A stretch of 64,000 nucleotides of DNA from Ammoniphilus resinae (GCF_017873965.1 NZ_JAGGKT010000004.1:219713-283712); one strand, 5' to 3'. Counted from the first letter of the stretch, positions 46,053 through 55,695 are shown. Translations and numbers: made by a program. Notes: generated by a model not told the origin, from the sequence alone.

Positions 46053-46107
46053 GAGCACCTTCTTAGCACTAATGGACATAGTTATCCTATTAGACTAAGA
46101 GGTGCTC
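46053..46107 (-). terminator. Long terminator-like hairpin before pilin gene
   Basis: Minus strand GAGCACC.TCTTAG ... CTAAGAAGGTGCTC with an inner CTAAT.GGA/TCC.ATTAG stem, then TTTTTG. About 55 bases long, placed 75 bases upstream of the pilin start. Confidence 0.75.
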
Positions 46108-46173
46108 CCTCTTCTATGAATCTATTAATCTTTAATCCTATTATCTTTCTGGTGGGTTTAGATGTCAATCTTT

Positions 46174-46551
46174 TTATTTCCAGGAGAAGTGCTTCTCGTC
46201 TCGGCAAGTTACATAAAAATTAATTTCCTTTTCTCCTCCACCATAAATCTCATAATTGATGTTTAAGGTGCAATAATATAATTCCCAGCCTTGATTTGTC
46301 ATTCGTGTTATGGCCTCATCAACCATGTCCAAAAAACTTTTTAGTTGCTTACGATTCATCCCTTGTTCCTTGATCTTTTGCTCTATACCACGCTCATAGT
46401 ATACCGTCTTTTCGGGAAAAACCTTTTGAACCTTATTTTCACGAATAAAAAATTCCAACGAATCCTCTTTGTTCCGTTTCAACTGATCCGCATAGGTATC
46501 TATAATTCGCATTTTGATTTGGTCAATTAATTCCGCATTTCCCTTCTTCAT
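46174..46551 (-). CDS. Cytoplasmic protein of unknown function in conjugation cluster
   Basis: About 125 residues starting at MKKGNAEL (GGAGGG six bases upstream); an earlier in-frame start at 46629 lacks a ribosome site. Mixed alpha/beta, soluble. The centre has a charged helix (NKEDSLEFFIREN in context) and the end has paired beta strands (ELYYCTLNINYEIYGGGEKEINFYVTC). Not recognised. Upstream at 46671-46691 GAACTGTTC...GAACT-like inverted repeats could be an operator. Confidence 0.6.
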   Translation of the reverse strand: MKKGNAELIDQIKMRIIDTYADQLKRNKEDSLEFFIRENKVQKVFPEKTVYYERGIEQKIKEQGMNRKQLKSFLDMVDEAITRMTNQGWELYYCTLNINYEIYGGGEKEINFYVTCRDEKHFSWK

Positions 46552-46805
46552 ACAGTACCCTCCAATATATTTTCGATGAAGCAGCAAGAGTTTTTTTGGA
46601 AACGCCATATATTTGCAATAGATGTACACGTATTAATGTCAAAATGGCATATAAGTGCTCATAAAAATGAACTGTTCATTTGGTAGTTCCAACATACTAC
46701 ATAATATAAAATTAGACAAGAATATTTTTACAGAGTTGTGAAAAGTGGGTTTATTCGACAAAATTCACCAATTATTTCTTGAACTTTGCATTTAATCTCA
46801 CTAAC

Positions 46806-46865
46806 TCCTCTACTTCTTTAGGTCTACTATAAACTTCCAATAGTAGCCCTAAAGAAACAGAGGAG
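46806..46865 (-). terminator. Long hairpin after 327-aa gene
   Basis: Minus strand CTCCTCTgTTTCTTTAGG ... CCTAAAGAAGTAGAGGAG with an inner CTACTAT/ATAGTAG stem. It has the same two-storey design as the other intergenic hairpins but only a weak T tract. Confidence 0.55.
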
Positions 46866-46890
46866 AGTTTCCTCCGTTTCGTCCCTTTTG

Positions 46891-47874
46891 CTAAACAATC
46901 ATTTCGAAAACTGGAAGGTTCGAATTTATAAGAGATTCTGGATCAATGGATTGCGAAACGTAAAATTGATCAGGAGATTGGAATTGGCCCATGACCAATA
47001 ACACATTCCCTTCTTGATCGACAGGGAATTTCCCTTTTAACGGAATGTGATAATCCCCGTACTTAAGAACATATCCAACCACATTCTTTACTAACCGACC
47101 AATCATTACGTCCATTGTTCCCGTCGCTCCATTCCCAGGTGTTGTCGTAACTTGAGAAGCGATAGATGTACCGTACCGTTTTGCTATTGCCTGGTAGTCC
47201 TTCATAGGAATGGATATTGGAACATAATCCATCGGAAAATCCATGTCTATCGGTTCAACAAATCGATCATCCTCTTGAGTGTTTAAAGATTGAACATTGG
47301 GAGAAACCGACGAGTTAAACGGAATCACATTACTATTTTTCAAATCAGTGATTTGCAATTCCTCCGAACCTTGAGAAGGAGAATTTCTCGGTTCTTCGTT
47401 GCAATCCTCCCCATTTTCAACCAGTTTGGTTTCTGAAACAATGGGTTCTTGAGTCTTTTCCAAGCTGAAGGTATGTAGAGAATCCTTAGTGGAGTCCCCT
47501 TTTGAAGAATCCGTATCCTGATTGTCCAAGGATAAGCCTTCATCCCCCTCAGTTTTGATTTCCTCAATTCCACCATCATTTAAGACAGCTTTTAATAAAT
47601 CATCAATCCCTTTATCCATTTCAGGTGTTGGGGTACTATTTCCATAGTCTACAACTAAAGGAGTAGTAGAACTTGCCTCTTTAAGAAGTTCATCCACTTG
47701 ATCCATTGCAAGTTTCTCGCCTTTTTTCTCCTCATTAAAAACCGGATCTACCGGACTTCTCCATGCCAACGGCATGTGAGTTGCATCTCTTCCCCACGAG
47801 AAGATTCCGCCAATTATCCCGATAACAAATGGTGTTAGAACAATCGAGGCAACGACAATGATTTGAATAGCCAT
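46891..47874 (-). CDS. Membrane-anchored acidic protein of conjugation cluster
   Basis: About 327 residues from the ATG at 47874 (GGGGGAG upstream). It has one N-terminal transmembrane helix (MAIQIIVVASIVLTPFVIGIIGGIF), a long acidic Ser/Glu/Thr-rich disordered region (about 45-205) and a C-terminal folded domain of about 110 residues. The domain begins FPMDYVPISIPMKDYQAIAKRYG and has a KFPVDQEGNVLLVMG strand. Topology recalls VirB8/VirB10-like scaffold proteins, but no homology can be claimed. Confidence 0.65.
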   Translation of the reverse strand: MAIQIIVVASIVLTPFVIGIIGGIFSWGRDATHMPLAWRSPVDPVFNEEKKGEKLAMDQVDELLKEASSTTPLVVDYGNSTPTPEMDKGIDDLLKAVLNDGGIEEIKTEGDEGLSLDNQDTDSSKGDSTKDSLHTFSLEKTQEPIVSETKLVENGEDCNEEPRNSPSQGSEELQITDLKNSNVIPFNSSVSPNVQSLNTQEDDRFVEPIDMDFPMDYVPISIPMKDYQAIAKRYGTSIASQVTTTPGNGATGTMDVMIGRLVKNVVGYVLKYGDYHIPLKGKFPVDQEGNVLLVMGQFQSPDQFYVSQSIDPESLINSNLPVFEMIV

Positions 47875-47885
47875 TGTTCTCCCCC

Positions 47886-48134
47886 TTAAAGGTTCCAAAC
47901 CACTATGGATAAAACACACGCAGCAAAAAAGCCGACAATACTAAACATTATAAGAGTCTCTTCAAACATCCATTTAATGCGTTGTCCGATGGCTCTTTTC
48001 TTAGCAATTCTCCGAAGTGTAAGCTGAGAGCGCCGGTGATCTTTTTTCAATTCTTCCTGTAAAAAGTGAATTTGAAGTTCATTAAGCCCCTTATAAATAG
48101 AATAGTTTTCAGTTAACTCCCTCGAAATGTGCAC
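47886..48134 (-). CDS. Small tail-anchored membrane protein
   Basis: An 82-residue protein from a GTG start. The basic helical N-terminal part (HFLQEELKKDHRRSQLTLRRIAKKRAIGQRIK) is followed by one C-terminal transmembrane helix. It is 11 bases from the next gene, so the two form a unit. Unknown family. Confidence 0.6.
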   Translation of the reverse strand: MHISRELTENYSIYKGLNELQIHFLQEELKKDHRRSQLTLRRIAKKRAIGQRIKWMFEETLIMFSIVGFFAACVLSIVVWNL

Positions 48135-48183
48135 TCCCCATCTCTCCCTAAAAATTAGTAGTATTAGGCGTATATATATAAAA

Positions 48184-48243
48184 AACGCCTATTAGCGGGA
48201 GATCATAGTTTAAAAATCACTATAACTCCGCCAATAGGCGTTT
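48184..48243 (-). terminator. Long terminator-like hairpin with an alternative pairing
   Basis: Minus strand CGCCTATT...AATAGGCG outer stem plus inner TATAGT/ACTAT stem, then TTTTTT. Just after the T tract, CGCCTA (48165-48170 complement) can pair with the 3' arm instead, giving two mutually exclusive folds. It lies upstream of the 47886-48134 gene. Confidence 0.7.
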
Positions 48244-48343
48244 GAATTTTAAATAAAATTAATAGAAAACCCAAAGGTCATGTGGGCATACAATTCCCAT
48301 AAAAACAAGCATGAATGGAAAGGCCGCGTGGCTCTTCTTACAA

Positions 48344-48395
48344 AATCCTCATGTCGCGTGACGGAGGACTAAAATAATGGAAATCATAAATAAAT
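48344..48395 (-). promoter_or_regulatory. Divergent third copy of the leader element
   Basis: Read on the plus strand it begins AATCCTC.TGTC and continues GCGTGAC...GGAAATCAT.AATAAAT, aligning with the two better copies at 55832 and 62542. The GTC-ACGC-GAC core replaces GTCC-ATGC-GGAC. Like them it lies upstream of a long terminator-like hairpin. Confidence 0.4.
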
Positions 48396-48452
48396 ATATG
48401 TTTATATTAACATTTTAAAAGAGTTTCATCAATCCCTTGCAGAAATATAAAT

Positions 48453-48479
48453 AAAGATACAACGAAATGTTGTATCTTT
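48453..48479. terminator. Bidirectional terminator after 392-aa gene
   Basis: AAAGATACAAC and GTTGTATCTTT arms (11 bp) around GAAAT, with T-rich flanks in both directions; 9 bases from the stop at 48488. Confidence 0.75.
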
Positions 48480-48487
48480 ATTTTGCA

Positions 48488-49666
48488 TTAGAATAAAGCG
48501 AATTGACCATCACAAGCTCCGCTTTTTTTGTCTCTCCCTTCCATTACCCTTAGGTTCGAACGTTTCTCTGGGGTTGTAGGTGCTGGGAGGACAATGGAAC
48601 CAGGGTCCTCAGAATCCAATCCAACATCGGTTGCATCCCCAAGACTTTTTTCCTCTACTTCGACAACGTTTTCGGGATCTGTTTCCTCTTCTAGTTCTTC
48701 GACCATAGGAATATGGTCACTGGAATCATCGTTACCCTTTGTGAACAGTTCATTTTCTGGCAATTTCTCTGGTAATTCTTTGACTCCTTCCGTTACCAAT
48801 TCATCTAATTGATTGGCTGACAGGTCATCTTCGAAGACGATTTCCTCCAGGTCGAATAGCTCATCCTCCTCAATATCTTCAAACTGAAAATCAAGGATTT
48901 CATCGACTTGATCATTTGGTATTCCTGGTGATTCATCTTCAATTTCGCCTAGTTCATCAAAATCAAAGGTCCATTCATCATTCAAGATATCTTCTCCGAT
49001 CACTTCTGGTTGAGCAGAAACCGGCTCCGGTAATGGCGTAATTAATTCGTAAATCAACCTTTCTAAACGGCCATCCTTTTCGATTCGCAACCGGTAATCA
49101 TGATCTGACTCTTCATCCTCACGTTTTAGGATAAAATCTTCCTCTATTAAAAGGCTTCCCCCTTCTCCCTTTATCTCCTCCGGACGAAAATACAAACCAA
49201 AAGGATTATAAATGTCGGGGTAGTTGCGAAGATTCATTTTGATAACCTCGCGATTTTCCAACAATTTCTCCCTTAAATCCTCGCACACCTCAGGAATAAA
49301 GTGCGACATTTGGGCTATTGCTCCCTCTAGATGAGGAGAGGTTAATGGCTTACTTCCCGTTGGATAGATTCGCCAGTTCGCAATCCACCATCCTACTTCC
49401 CCGTTCCGAGTGACCTGCTGGCATTGGAAGTCATGTTCCTTTGCGTATTTTTCCATCCATCCAGGCATTTTCCCGTGCGTATCACCGGTAAAAGTCGCCC
49501 GAACCACCTTTTTAGGGTCCTTTGGATGGAGTTGCAATGCACTCGGAATACCAGAAAAATAGTGATGGATAGGAGAGGAGGACGTCACCTTTCCGCTCCC
49601 GTCTTTCTTCTTTTCATACCAATCTATGATTAAATGTTTGGTGCTCTGCTCATAATGAGGATGCAT
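48488..49666 (-). CDS. Acidic protein with C-terminal clamp-binding-like QFALF
   Basis: About 392 residues from the ATG at 49666 (AAAGGGAG upstream). The first 200 residues form a folded domain, unknown to me (KHLIIDWYEKKKDGSG, then MPGWMEKYAKEHDFQCQQVTRNGEVGWWIANWRIYPTG). The rest is very acidic and probably disordered. The protein ends exactly in QFALF, which fits the QxxLF sliding-clamp-binding pentapeptide. A DnaN-like clamp is encoded 5 kb upstream on the same strand. The gene follows the helicase stop by 22 bases, so the two proteins are probably made together. Confidence 0.6.
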   Translation of the reverse strand: MHPHYEQSTKHLIIDWYEKKKDGSGKVTSSSPIHHYFSGIPSALQLHPKDPKKVVRATFTGDTHGKMPGWMEKYAKEHDFQCQQVTRNGEVGWWIANWRIYPTGSKPLTSPHLEGAIAQMSHFIPEVCEDLREKLLENREVIKMNLRNYPDIYNPFGLYFRPEEIKGEGGSLLIEEDFILKREDEESDHDYRLRIEKDGRLERLIYELITPLPEPVSAQPEVIGEDILNDEWTFDFDELGEIEDESPGIPNDQVDEILDFQFEDIEEDELFDLEEIVFEDDLSANQLDELVTEGVKELPEKLPENELFTKGNDDSSDHIPMVEELEEETDPENVVEVEEKSLGDATDVGLDSEDPGSIVLPAPTTPEKRSNLRVMEGRDKKSGACDGQFALF

Positions 49667-49688
49667 ATTCGTCACTCCCTTTGGTTAT

Positions 49689-49915
49689 TTAGGCAATTTC
49701 GGAGCGTTTATTACCCCGAGATAACATATCCGTTGCAAACTGCTCATAGTCAAACGCATGTGCAGCTGTACCACTGGAGCCGTCGCCCTCAAACTCTTTT
49801 GCAATTTCACTAAAATCAAGCTCTTTTCGGTCAATGGCAAGATCTACTCCCGAAGCCTTTGATAAAACCAAGCCGTGAAGATTGATATCAATCGTATCTA
49901 GTCCAAGTAATTCCG
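49689..49915 (-). CDS. SNF2 helicase gene, exon 2
   Basis: The last 75 codons of the helicase gene, separated from exon 1 by the group II intron. Joining 52507 to 49915 restores one frame: the codon C|CG is made across the junction and the protein reads on as ELLGLDTIDINLHGLV. The TIDxxL...K pattern is what normally follows motif VI in SNF2 proteins. The exon ends at TAA (49689). Alone it has an in-frame ATG-less start and would not be expressed as a protein. Confidence 0.8.
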
Positions 49916-52506
49916 ATAGGTAAGGTTTTGAGGTAATCTCTACCTTTTCCCCCGGCTAGAACCGTGCGTGCAAGTTTCCCCGCACACGGCTCCCCATCTA
50001 CTAGGTTGTTAAGCCACTTTATCCAACTTACAAAGTTTTCTGAGTTGGTTTAGGTGCTTTATTTCACTCTTATTGAGTTCGAGTTTACTTAGATAGTTGT
50101 CAATTGTCTCTTTTTAGCTGGCATGGATAAGAGTATGGATTTCCTTATGAATAATAATGAGGTTGCTAAACTTGTCAGTTCCTCCAAGGTGAACAGGGAC
50201 TTTATGGTGACAATGTACGTTTTCGGCAGATAGGAATATGCCAGTTATTGCACATTTCCCTTTTTGCATGGAGTACCTAGAAAGCCGATTGTCCATATAC
50301 TCGACAGATCGATTTGGCAAGCGAGAGATCATCAATTTATAAATCTCTGTGTCCCATGCAAATAGCTCTGTTTCATAAGGGTTTTTATCCTGTGAGAAAT
50401 TCCTGATATTAACAGTTTTGACTTGACTTACAGGAAACATTGGTATTTTATCTATGGTGTATGTTTTCACGTTGGTGGTGTAATGCTTCGTGTATAGTGA
50501 GTTTTCTGTTAATCCAGTAGGATATCCATATTTTCCTCTTTTCCTAAGACGGAATCTAAGTGTTCCACGGATTTTATATTGCAAGTCCCTGAATACTACT
50601 GATGCTGAAGTAGTGAATCTAAAGTAGTTTTGTATTCCAAGGACGAATGCGTTGTATCGAGTGACATTTTCTCGTATAGGATTCTTCTGTATGGCTATTA
50701 TTCGGTCTCTCAAGCTCTTGGCTATTTGATCAACCTTTTTGTCTGCCATGGAAGTTCTTGCTACGAGTTTCTTACCCTTTATATAGACTTTTAGCTTGTA
50801 CCCAAGGAAATCGGTGTGCTTCTTGCGAAGGTTTTTAACTTTCGATTTTTCTTGGGATATGTCAAGTTTAAGCCTATGTTTTAGGAAGTCTTGGACAGCA
50901 TAGAACCATCTAGTGGCTGTGTCGTAATCCTTTGCCATTATCTTGAAATCATCGGCATATCTAACTATGAAACCCTCTTTGAGGTTCGTAGTTTTGATAG
51001 CTCTTATTCTTGCATCCTTGCATGAATAAGCATTTTTGGTTGGAAAATCACTATATTGGCCAGCAACCCATTGGTCTAGATCGTTTAGTACGATGTTGGA
51101 CAGGAGAGGTGAGAGAATACCACCTTGCGGAACTCCTTTAGAAGGGATTCCTTCTCCTTTGATGGTTGCTTTTAGCATTTTACCAATAACAGCGATTACC
51201 CTCTTATCCTTAATCCCTATATTCCATAGTTGTTTAAGGAGAAGATTGTGGTTGACATTATCAAAGAAACCTTTTATGTCAATGTCCACGGTGTAATGCC
51301 ATTTCTTATTCATTAGCGTTTGGACTCTTGATATGGCATGGTGTGTACTTCTTAATGGTCTGAACCCGTAGGAGTGTTCATAGAATTTCCCTTCACAGAT
51401 AGGTTCTAGAATGTTTAGAAACATCTGTTGGATTATCCTATCGGTTATGGACGGTATTCCCAATGGTCTTTTTTCTCCGTTGGGTTTTGGTATCCATACC
51501 CTTCTGACTTCTTTGGGGTGGTAGTCTGAAACCATTGATTTCATCTTAGAGATGAAATCAACTTGATCTGTTTCTGCCAAGTTGACAATAGTTTCGTCGT
51601 CCGATCCCCTTGTTTTTGATCCAGAGTTGCTTTTTATGGATCTGTAGGCAAGGAGGATGTTTTCGTCCATTAAGATTAGTTCCATTAGATTTTTGAAGTT
51701 CTTTTTGCCGTTTTTACTCGATTGGTATAATCCGTTTTGTGTTTGACTGAAATTATAGTAAACTCTCTGTCTTGCTTTCTTTGCGTCCATTGGTGCAGAA
51801 TCGCTCCTTTCGAGGGATTCCAACTCACCTTCTTACCCGAAAGATGAACCGCAGTTGAAAGTAAAGTGATTAACAACTTTTGTAGACTAAGGTCCTTCCC
51901 TCAACGGTGATTAGCCGTATCATAGGTAACATGACCTCACTATCACGGTGATAAACGCATTTCAGAAATTGCTTTCCTTATAGCGATCCTTCCGATGTTA
52001 GTCGTTTAGTATGAAGGTTCACCGCTTTCCACGTTCCGATAGAAGTAGCTGTACATATACCCTTAGGTGCTTACTTTATGCCTGTGAGCCTTATAGTCTC
52101 ATTGTTGACTATCCCGATTTTCATAACTGGCAGTTTTACTCATCGGTATCTCACCCCGCGTCCGCGGTCTACATATTTCTATGCAGTCATCTTCTAGGCA
52201 CTTTCATTCGCAAGTTCGTCGGACACTAGGGTTTCTAATGTCATTCTCACCATAGGTATTTTATAGCACCCCGGCCTATCAATAACCTTTCAAAACAAGT
52301 TTTGAGAAGCTTATCTTCAGCCGACTTCACCTAGCTTCGTACCCCACTCTTCTAACAAAAAGCAGCGCACGTAGGAGTATTAGGCATTGGTTTCAGCTCA
52401 ACATGACGGCTTTCTTTCCCAATATCCTTCTATCAGTTGTGTCTCATAATCTATGAGACCCGCAACTTCGCTCTATGCGTAGAGCTTATAAGCGAACGTG
52501 TCGCAC
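49916..52506 (-). mobile_element. Group II intron interrupting the helicase gene
   Basis: A 2591-base group II intron. The 5' end is GTGCGAC (complement of 52500-52506), matching the GUGYG rule. Near the 3' end a typical domain V is seen (GAGCCGTGTGCGGGGAAAC, then GCACGCACGGTTC, complement of about 49956-49990), followed by a domain VI stem and an AT end. The encoded maturase occupies 50114-51823. The stretches 49916-50113 and 51824-52506 are ribozyme sequence, not gene-free DNA. The borders are deduced from frame restoration and end rules. Confidence 0.88.
50114..51823 (-). CDS. ltrA: Group II intron reverse transcriptase/maturase with HNH
   Basis: A 569-residue intron-encoded protein. It has a reverse transcriptase domain with the YADD catalytic box (GFIVRYADDFKIMAKD) and the GIPSITDRIIQQ and GVPQGGILSPLLSN boxes. 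A maturase X region follows. A C-terminal HNH endonuclease has CAITG...HCHHKVPVHLGGTDKFSNLI...H. It is complete, so the intron may still be mobile. The start is taken at TTG 51823; an ATG 33 bases on (AAAGGAG upstream) is an alternative. Confidence 0.95.
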   Translation of the reverse strand: MESLERSDSAPMDAKKARQRVYYNFSQTQNGLYQSSKNGKKNFKNLMELILMDENILLAYRSIKSNSGSKTRGSDDETIVNLAETDQVDFISKMKSMVSDYHPKEVRRVWIPKPNGEKRPLGIPSITDRIIQQMFLNILEPICEGKFYEHSYGFRPLRSTHHAISRVQTLMNKKWHYTVDIDIKGFFDNVNHNLLLKQLWNIGIKDKRVIAVIGKMLKATIKGEGIPSKGVPQGGILSPLLSNIVLNDLDQWVAGQYSDFPTKNAYSCKDARIRAIKTTNLKEGFIVRYADDFKIMAKDYDTATRWFYAVQDFLKHRLKLDISQEKSKVKNLRKKHTDFLGYKLKVYIKGKKLVARTSMADKKVDQIAKSLRDRIIAIQKNPIRENVTRYNAFVLGIQNYFRFTTSASVVFRDLQYKIRGTLRFRLRKRGKYGYPTGLTENSLYTKHYTTNVKTYTIDKIPMFPVSQVKTVNIRNFSQDKNPYETELFAWDTEIYKLMISRLPNRSVEYMDNRLSRYSMQKGKCAITGIFLSAENVHCHHKVPVHLGGTDKFSNLIIIHKEIHTLIHAS

Positions 52507-54445
52507 GCCAATAGATATCCACGACATCCTTCTGCCCTAGACGAACCGCACGGCTATAGCATTGCTCTATCTTTTTGGGGTTAAAATCCAAATCGAACAA
52601 AAAGACAGCTTTTCCTTCGGTCAACGTATAGGATTCTGCACCAGTACGATGTGACATAATCAATATACTTAACGGATCGTTTGGATCTTGAAAACGATTC
52701 ATGAGATCCCAACGATGAGCCATTTTGACCTCACCATGGATATATCCAGCCTGTTTTCCTGGAAGAACTCCTTCCAAAAGCAAAGCCAGTTGCTCAACCG
52801 TTTCACGATGTCCACTAAAGATCAAAATCTTTTTATCACGACGCAGTAAATCCTTAGCCTTATTACGAACATACTCCAGCTTCGCTGTTGTCCCTCTGGA
52901 TTTCTTATAGTCATAGGTTTCGAATTGCCAAGGACTACTCGCTGCTTTTCTGAGCTTGTCCATCCAGGTACAAATCTCTATTGTACTAATTCGGTAGGTG
53001 TCACCGCGCGTTTCGGCTGCTTCCTTTTTTGCCAATTCCAACTCATACCATGTCCTGAAATCTTCCATGATTTGATCATAGAGCTCTCTTTCTGCATCAT
53101 GGAGATTTAAATGGACCCGGTGATGTTGAGGAAGCGGGACTTCAATCAAAGACTGAACATCATCATCCGACTTCTTTTTGCGGATCATTAATGAGTCTAA
53201 GATTCTCCATAACTCCTCATGATGACTCGCCCGCGCCTCGATGCTGTCAATGTCCAGAACTCGGCGTTTTTTCCCACCAGAATAATGCTCCCGAAAATGT
53301 TCCTCTCCTACCTTTCCATAACCACGAAAGGGAACAGATAGAATAGGATCCTCAAATCGGCTTGTAAACCCTGTTAACCATCCAAGTAACCAGTACAAGT
53401 CCTCCGCCCCATTTTCTGCAGGCGTTCCGCTCAATAAATAGCGTTTATCCGTCTTGGTACGTTGGATAGAGAGGCTTCGCTTGGACTGTCCATTCTTCAT
53501 GTAATGAGCTTCATCCACTGAAACCGCATCATACCCATGGTGAAAATAAGAGTGAAGGGCTTTCTTACGTGATTCTATGATGGAAAAACCACATTCACAG
53601 GAATAATGTCCCTTCCAATCCTCGCGGCAAGCAGGACACTTTTTTGGCAGATCATCTTCTGACCATCTTGTATCTTCCTGAAGCCTTGGGTGAGATTTCT
53701 TACACACTTTGCAGTATCCCAAATGGGAGATCCACAAAGAATGATGCTTTGTTCCACAAGAAGGACAATCAAGAAGCGGTTTTTGTCTGAATTTAATTCG
53801 ATCCGCACTCCATTTTTCATAAGAAACAATATGAACCCTCTTCTCTGAATGAAGATCAGAAGGGCTATTCAAAATGATGTAATCATCCTCGTATCCAAGA
53901 ACTTTAACCTCTCGAACCCAATCGTTAATATTTCTGGACATAGTAATCACAAGGACTTTCTTATTAGACGGGTCCGCTAACATCCCAACTAGGCTGGTGC
54001 GCGTTTTACCAAGCCCCATATCGAGGGCCAGTAGAAGGCGTTTTTTGGCAATCATGACCGCTGCTGCTTCCATCTGATAGGGAAACAGTGTACTTCCGTC
54101 CAACAAAGGTCCACCAAAACAATCTTTCACTAACTGTAATGCCCTAGTGTATTGAGGTGTCTCCTTTACCTCTTCAATGGACATGATATGCCACTGATAT
54201 TGCCTTTGTCGGGAGCGAAGAACATGTTGGGCTTGGTTTACTCCTTCTTCGGGTGGTATTCCCCATATACGAAGTTTTTCCAATGCCTCTAACTCCGAAA
54301 TATCCATATCATGAACAATCATTTTATGCCATGTCATATGGTTTTCATGAATATATTCTGCTTTAAAACATTCACTCTTTAACAAAGCCTCATGGATATC
54401 CTGGCTCTCAAAAGTTAAACCTTCGCTATTGTAGTTTAATCTCAT
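52507..54445 (-). CDS. SNF2-family DNA helicase/translocase, exon 1
   Basis: Exon 1 codes for 646 residues; with exon 2 the full protein is 721. The motifs are complete: I (LDMGLGKTRTSL), II (SVDEAHYM), III (LLSGTPAENG), V and VI (QCYSRAVRLGQK). Between Ia and II there is a zinc-binding insertion with four CxxC pairs (CPSC, CKVC, CPAC, CECG). I choose the start at 54445 because GGAGG lies nine bases upstream; the frame could begin at 54463, but that ATG is inside the same site. The intron sits 12 residues after motif VI. Unspliced mRNA would give a product with all motifs and a foreign 11-residue tail. Confidence 0.9.
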
Positions 54446-54454
54446 AATAAAAAA

Positions 54455-54481
54455 CCTCCACATGATTCAATCATGTGGAGG
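54455..54481 (-). terminator. Terminator-like hairpin containing the helicase ribosome binding site
   Basis: Minus strand CCTCCACATGA-TTGAA-TCATGTGGAGG then TTTTTTATTATG. The perfect 11-bp stem plus T tract is an intrinsic terminator for the clamp gene, and its 3' arm holds the GGAGG used by the helicase start nine bases later. Folding would therefore block both elongation and translation. Confidence 0.8.
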
Positions 54482-54514
54482 AATTCACCTCACTCTCTTG
54501 TGTTTTAAATTGCT

Positions 54515-55612
54515 CTAAACTAATCGAGTCGGCAAGACCAAGGATCTTATATCCATAGAACCTTCTTGCAAAATCGAGATTGGTTTGTCATGAGCATTCA
54601 CATAAAGAATAATTTCCTCTGACCGGAATAACTGAGCGGCCATTTCTAAATAAGTAGCATTGACGGAAAACTCGATAGGATCTCCTTCAATACAAACTCC
54701 CACTTGTTGATTTAAGGCCTTAGGAATCATAGCATGAACCTTGCCCTTCATTAAGCGGAATTCGATGACAGGTCTCGTAGGAGAAAGAATACGAACACGT
54801 CGGCACAGATCGATCAAATCCAAACGATCAAATCTCCATTTGGATTTTGCATCGGTCAAATAGTTACGATCGATGTTTGGAAAATTACCAATCAAAGTCC
54901 GAGCAACTGCCGTTGTTGTACCCGATTTAAAGACCACCATCGTTCTCACTTCATTCAGTCCTACAGTAATTTCTGCATCCTCTGGTAGAACATCTGCAAT
55001 AGCTCCTAAGGTGCCAGATTCGATTGAGAAAGGTTCAGAAAACCAATCAATCTTTGCTGCTCGAACCGTAACTGCTTTAAAAGCATCGGTAGCCCTAACA
55101 AACACTTCCCCCGTATCGGGATCCTTTGAAAAATTAGGTCCCGTTACACACGGAATACTTTTTGCTTGCTGGCTATTCCCATTTGCCGTAAACGGTGGCA
55201 TTAATCTGGATATACCGTGAAGCGTCCCTGCACCCCATTTCACTTCTTCCACAATGGAAGGGAGTTCAATTAACGGTGACGTTTCTGGAACTAATTCAAC
55301 GGAAATCTCGGAATTTCTTCCCCAACAAAGTTTCAACAAATTCCCTTCTAACTGACAAATAATTTCTTCATCCGAAGGGAGTGCAGATACCTTTATCGAT
55401 AACTCTCTTACAGAAGTGGCTACTTCCAAAGAACCCTGAATGTCCACTGCGACTCGCTTTTCAACGGAAACATCTTCGCCATTGAAATAAAAAGACACAT
55501 GCTCACCTTGGGTACGGATGAAAATAAGGAGTTCTCCTAACTTGGCTTTTCTTGCCCCTTTTGCCAACTGAGAAACAACACCTTGAAGTACTCCTGATTG
55601 AATTTTAAACAT
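54515..55612 (-). CDS. DnaN-like sliding clamp
   Basis: A 365-residue protein with the three-domain, alternating beta/alpha pattern of the polymerase III beta clamp. Examples are the first helix VLQGVVSQLAKGAR, the ATSVRELSIKVSALP segment, TDAFKAVTVRAA (a DNA-facing TD.hRl-type box) and LTDAKSKWRFDRLDLIDLCRRV. It is diverged and in a mobile-element context, so it is not the host dnaN. The start is the ATG at 55612 with GGAGA upstream. Two terminator-like hairpins and a strong promoter precede it. Several neighbours have clamp-binding-like peptides. Confidence 0.8.
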   Translation of the reverse strand: MFKIQSGVLQGVVSQLAKGARKAKLGELLIFIRTQGEHVSFYFNGEDVSVEKRVAVDIQGSLEVATSVRELSIKVSALPSDEEIICQLEGNLLKLCWGRNSEISVELVPETSPLIELPSIVEEVKWGAGTLHGISRLMPPFTANGNSQQAKSIPCVTGPNFSKDPDTGEVFVRATDAFKAVTVRAAKIDWFSEPFSIESGTLGAIADVLPEDAEITVGLNEVRTMVVFKSGTTTAVARTLIGNFPNIDRNYLTDAKSKWRFDRLDLIDLCRRVRILSPTRPVIEFRLMKGKVHAMIPKALNQQVGVCIEGDPIEFSVNATYLEMAAQLFRSEEIILYVNAHDKPISILQEGSMDIRSLVLPTRLV

Positions 55613-55662
55613 CACAATCTCTCCTTTTAATAAAGTAATGGTTGGGTTAAGTATTCAAAAAA

Positions 55663-55695
55663 CGTTCCCTTTCCTTTTCACCTCCTTTGGGAACG
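55663..55695 (-). terminator. Second leader hairpin upstream of clamp gene
   Basis: Minus strand CGTTCCC...GGGAACG then TTTTTT; the loop contains AAAGGAGGTG, a ribosome-site-like sequence without a following open frame of any length. Confidence 0.7.

Noticed and set aside
46671..46691. GAACTGTTC-type sequence as a LexA/SOS box
   Set aside because: It resembles the Bacillus GAAC-N4-GTTC form only loosely (GAAC-N-GTTC spacing is wrong), so it is noted only as an inverted repeat.
54515..55612. Host chromosomal dnaN
   Set aside because: The neighbours are not dnaA/recF, the sequence is diverged, and the gene lies within a conjugation-linked module.
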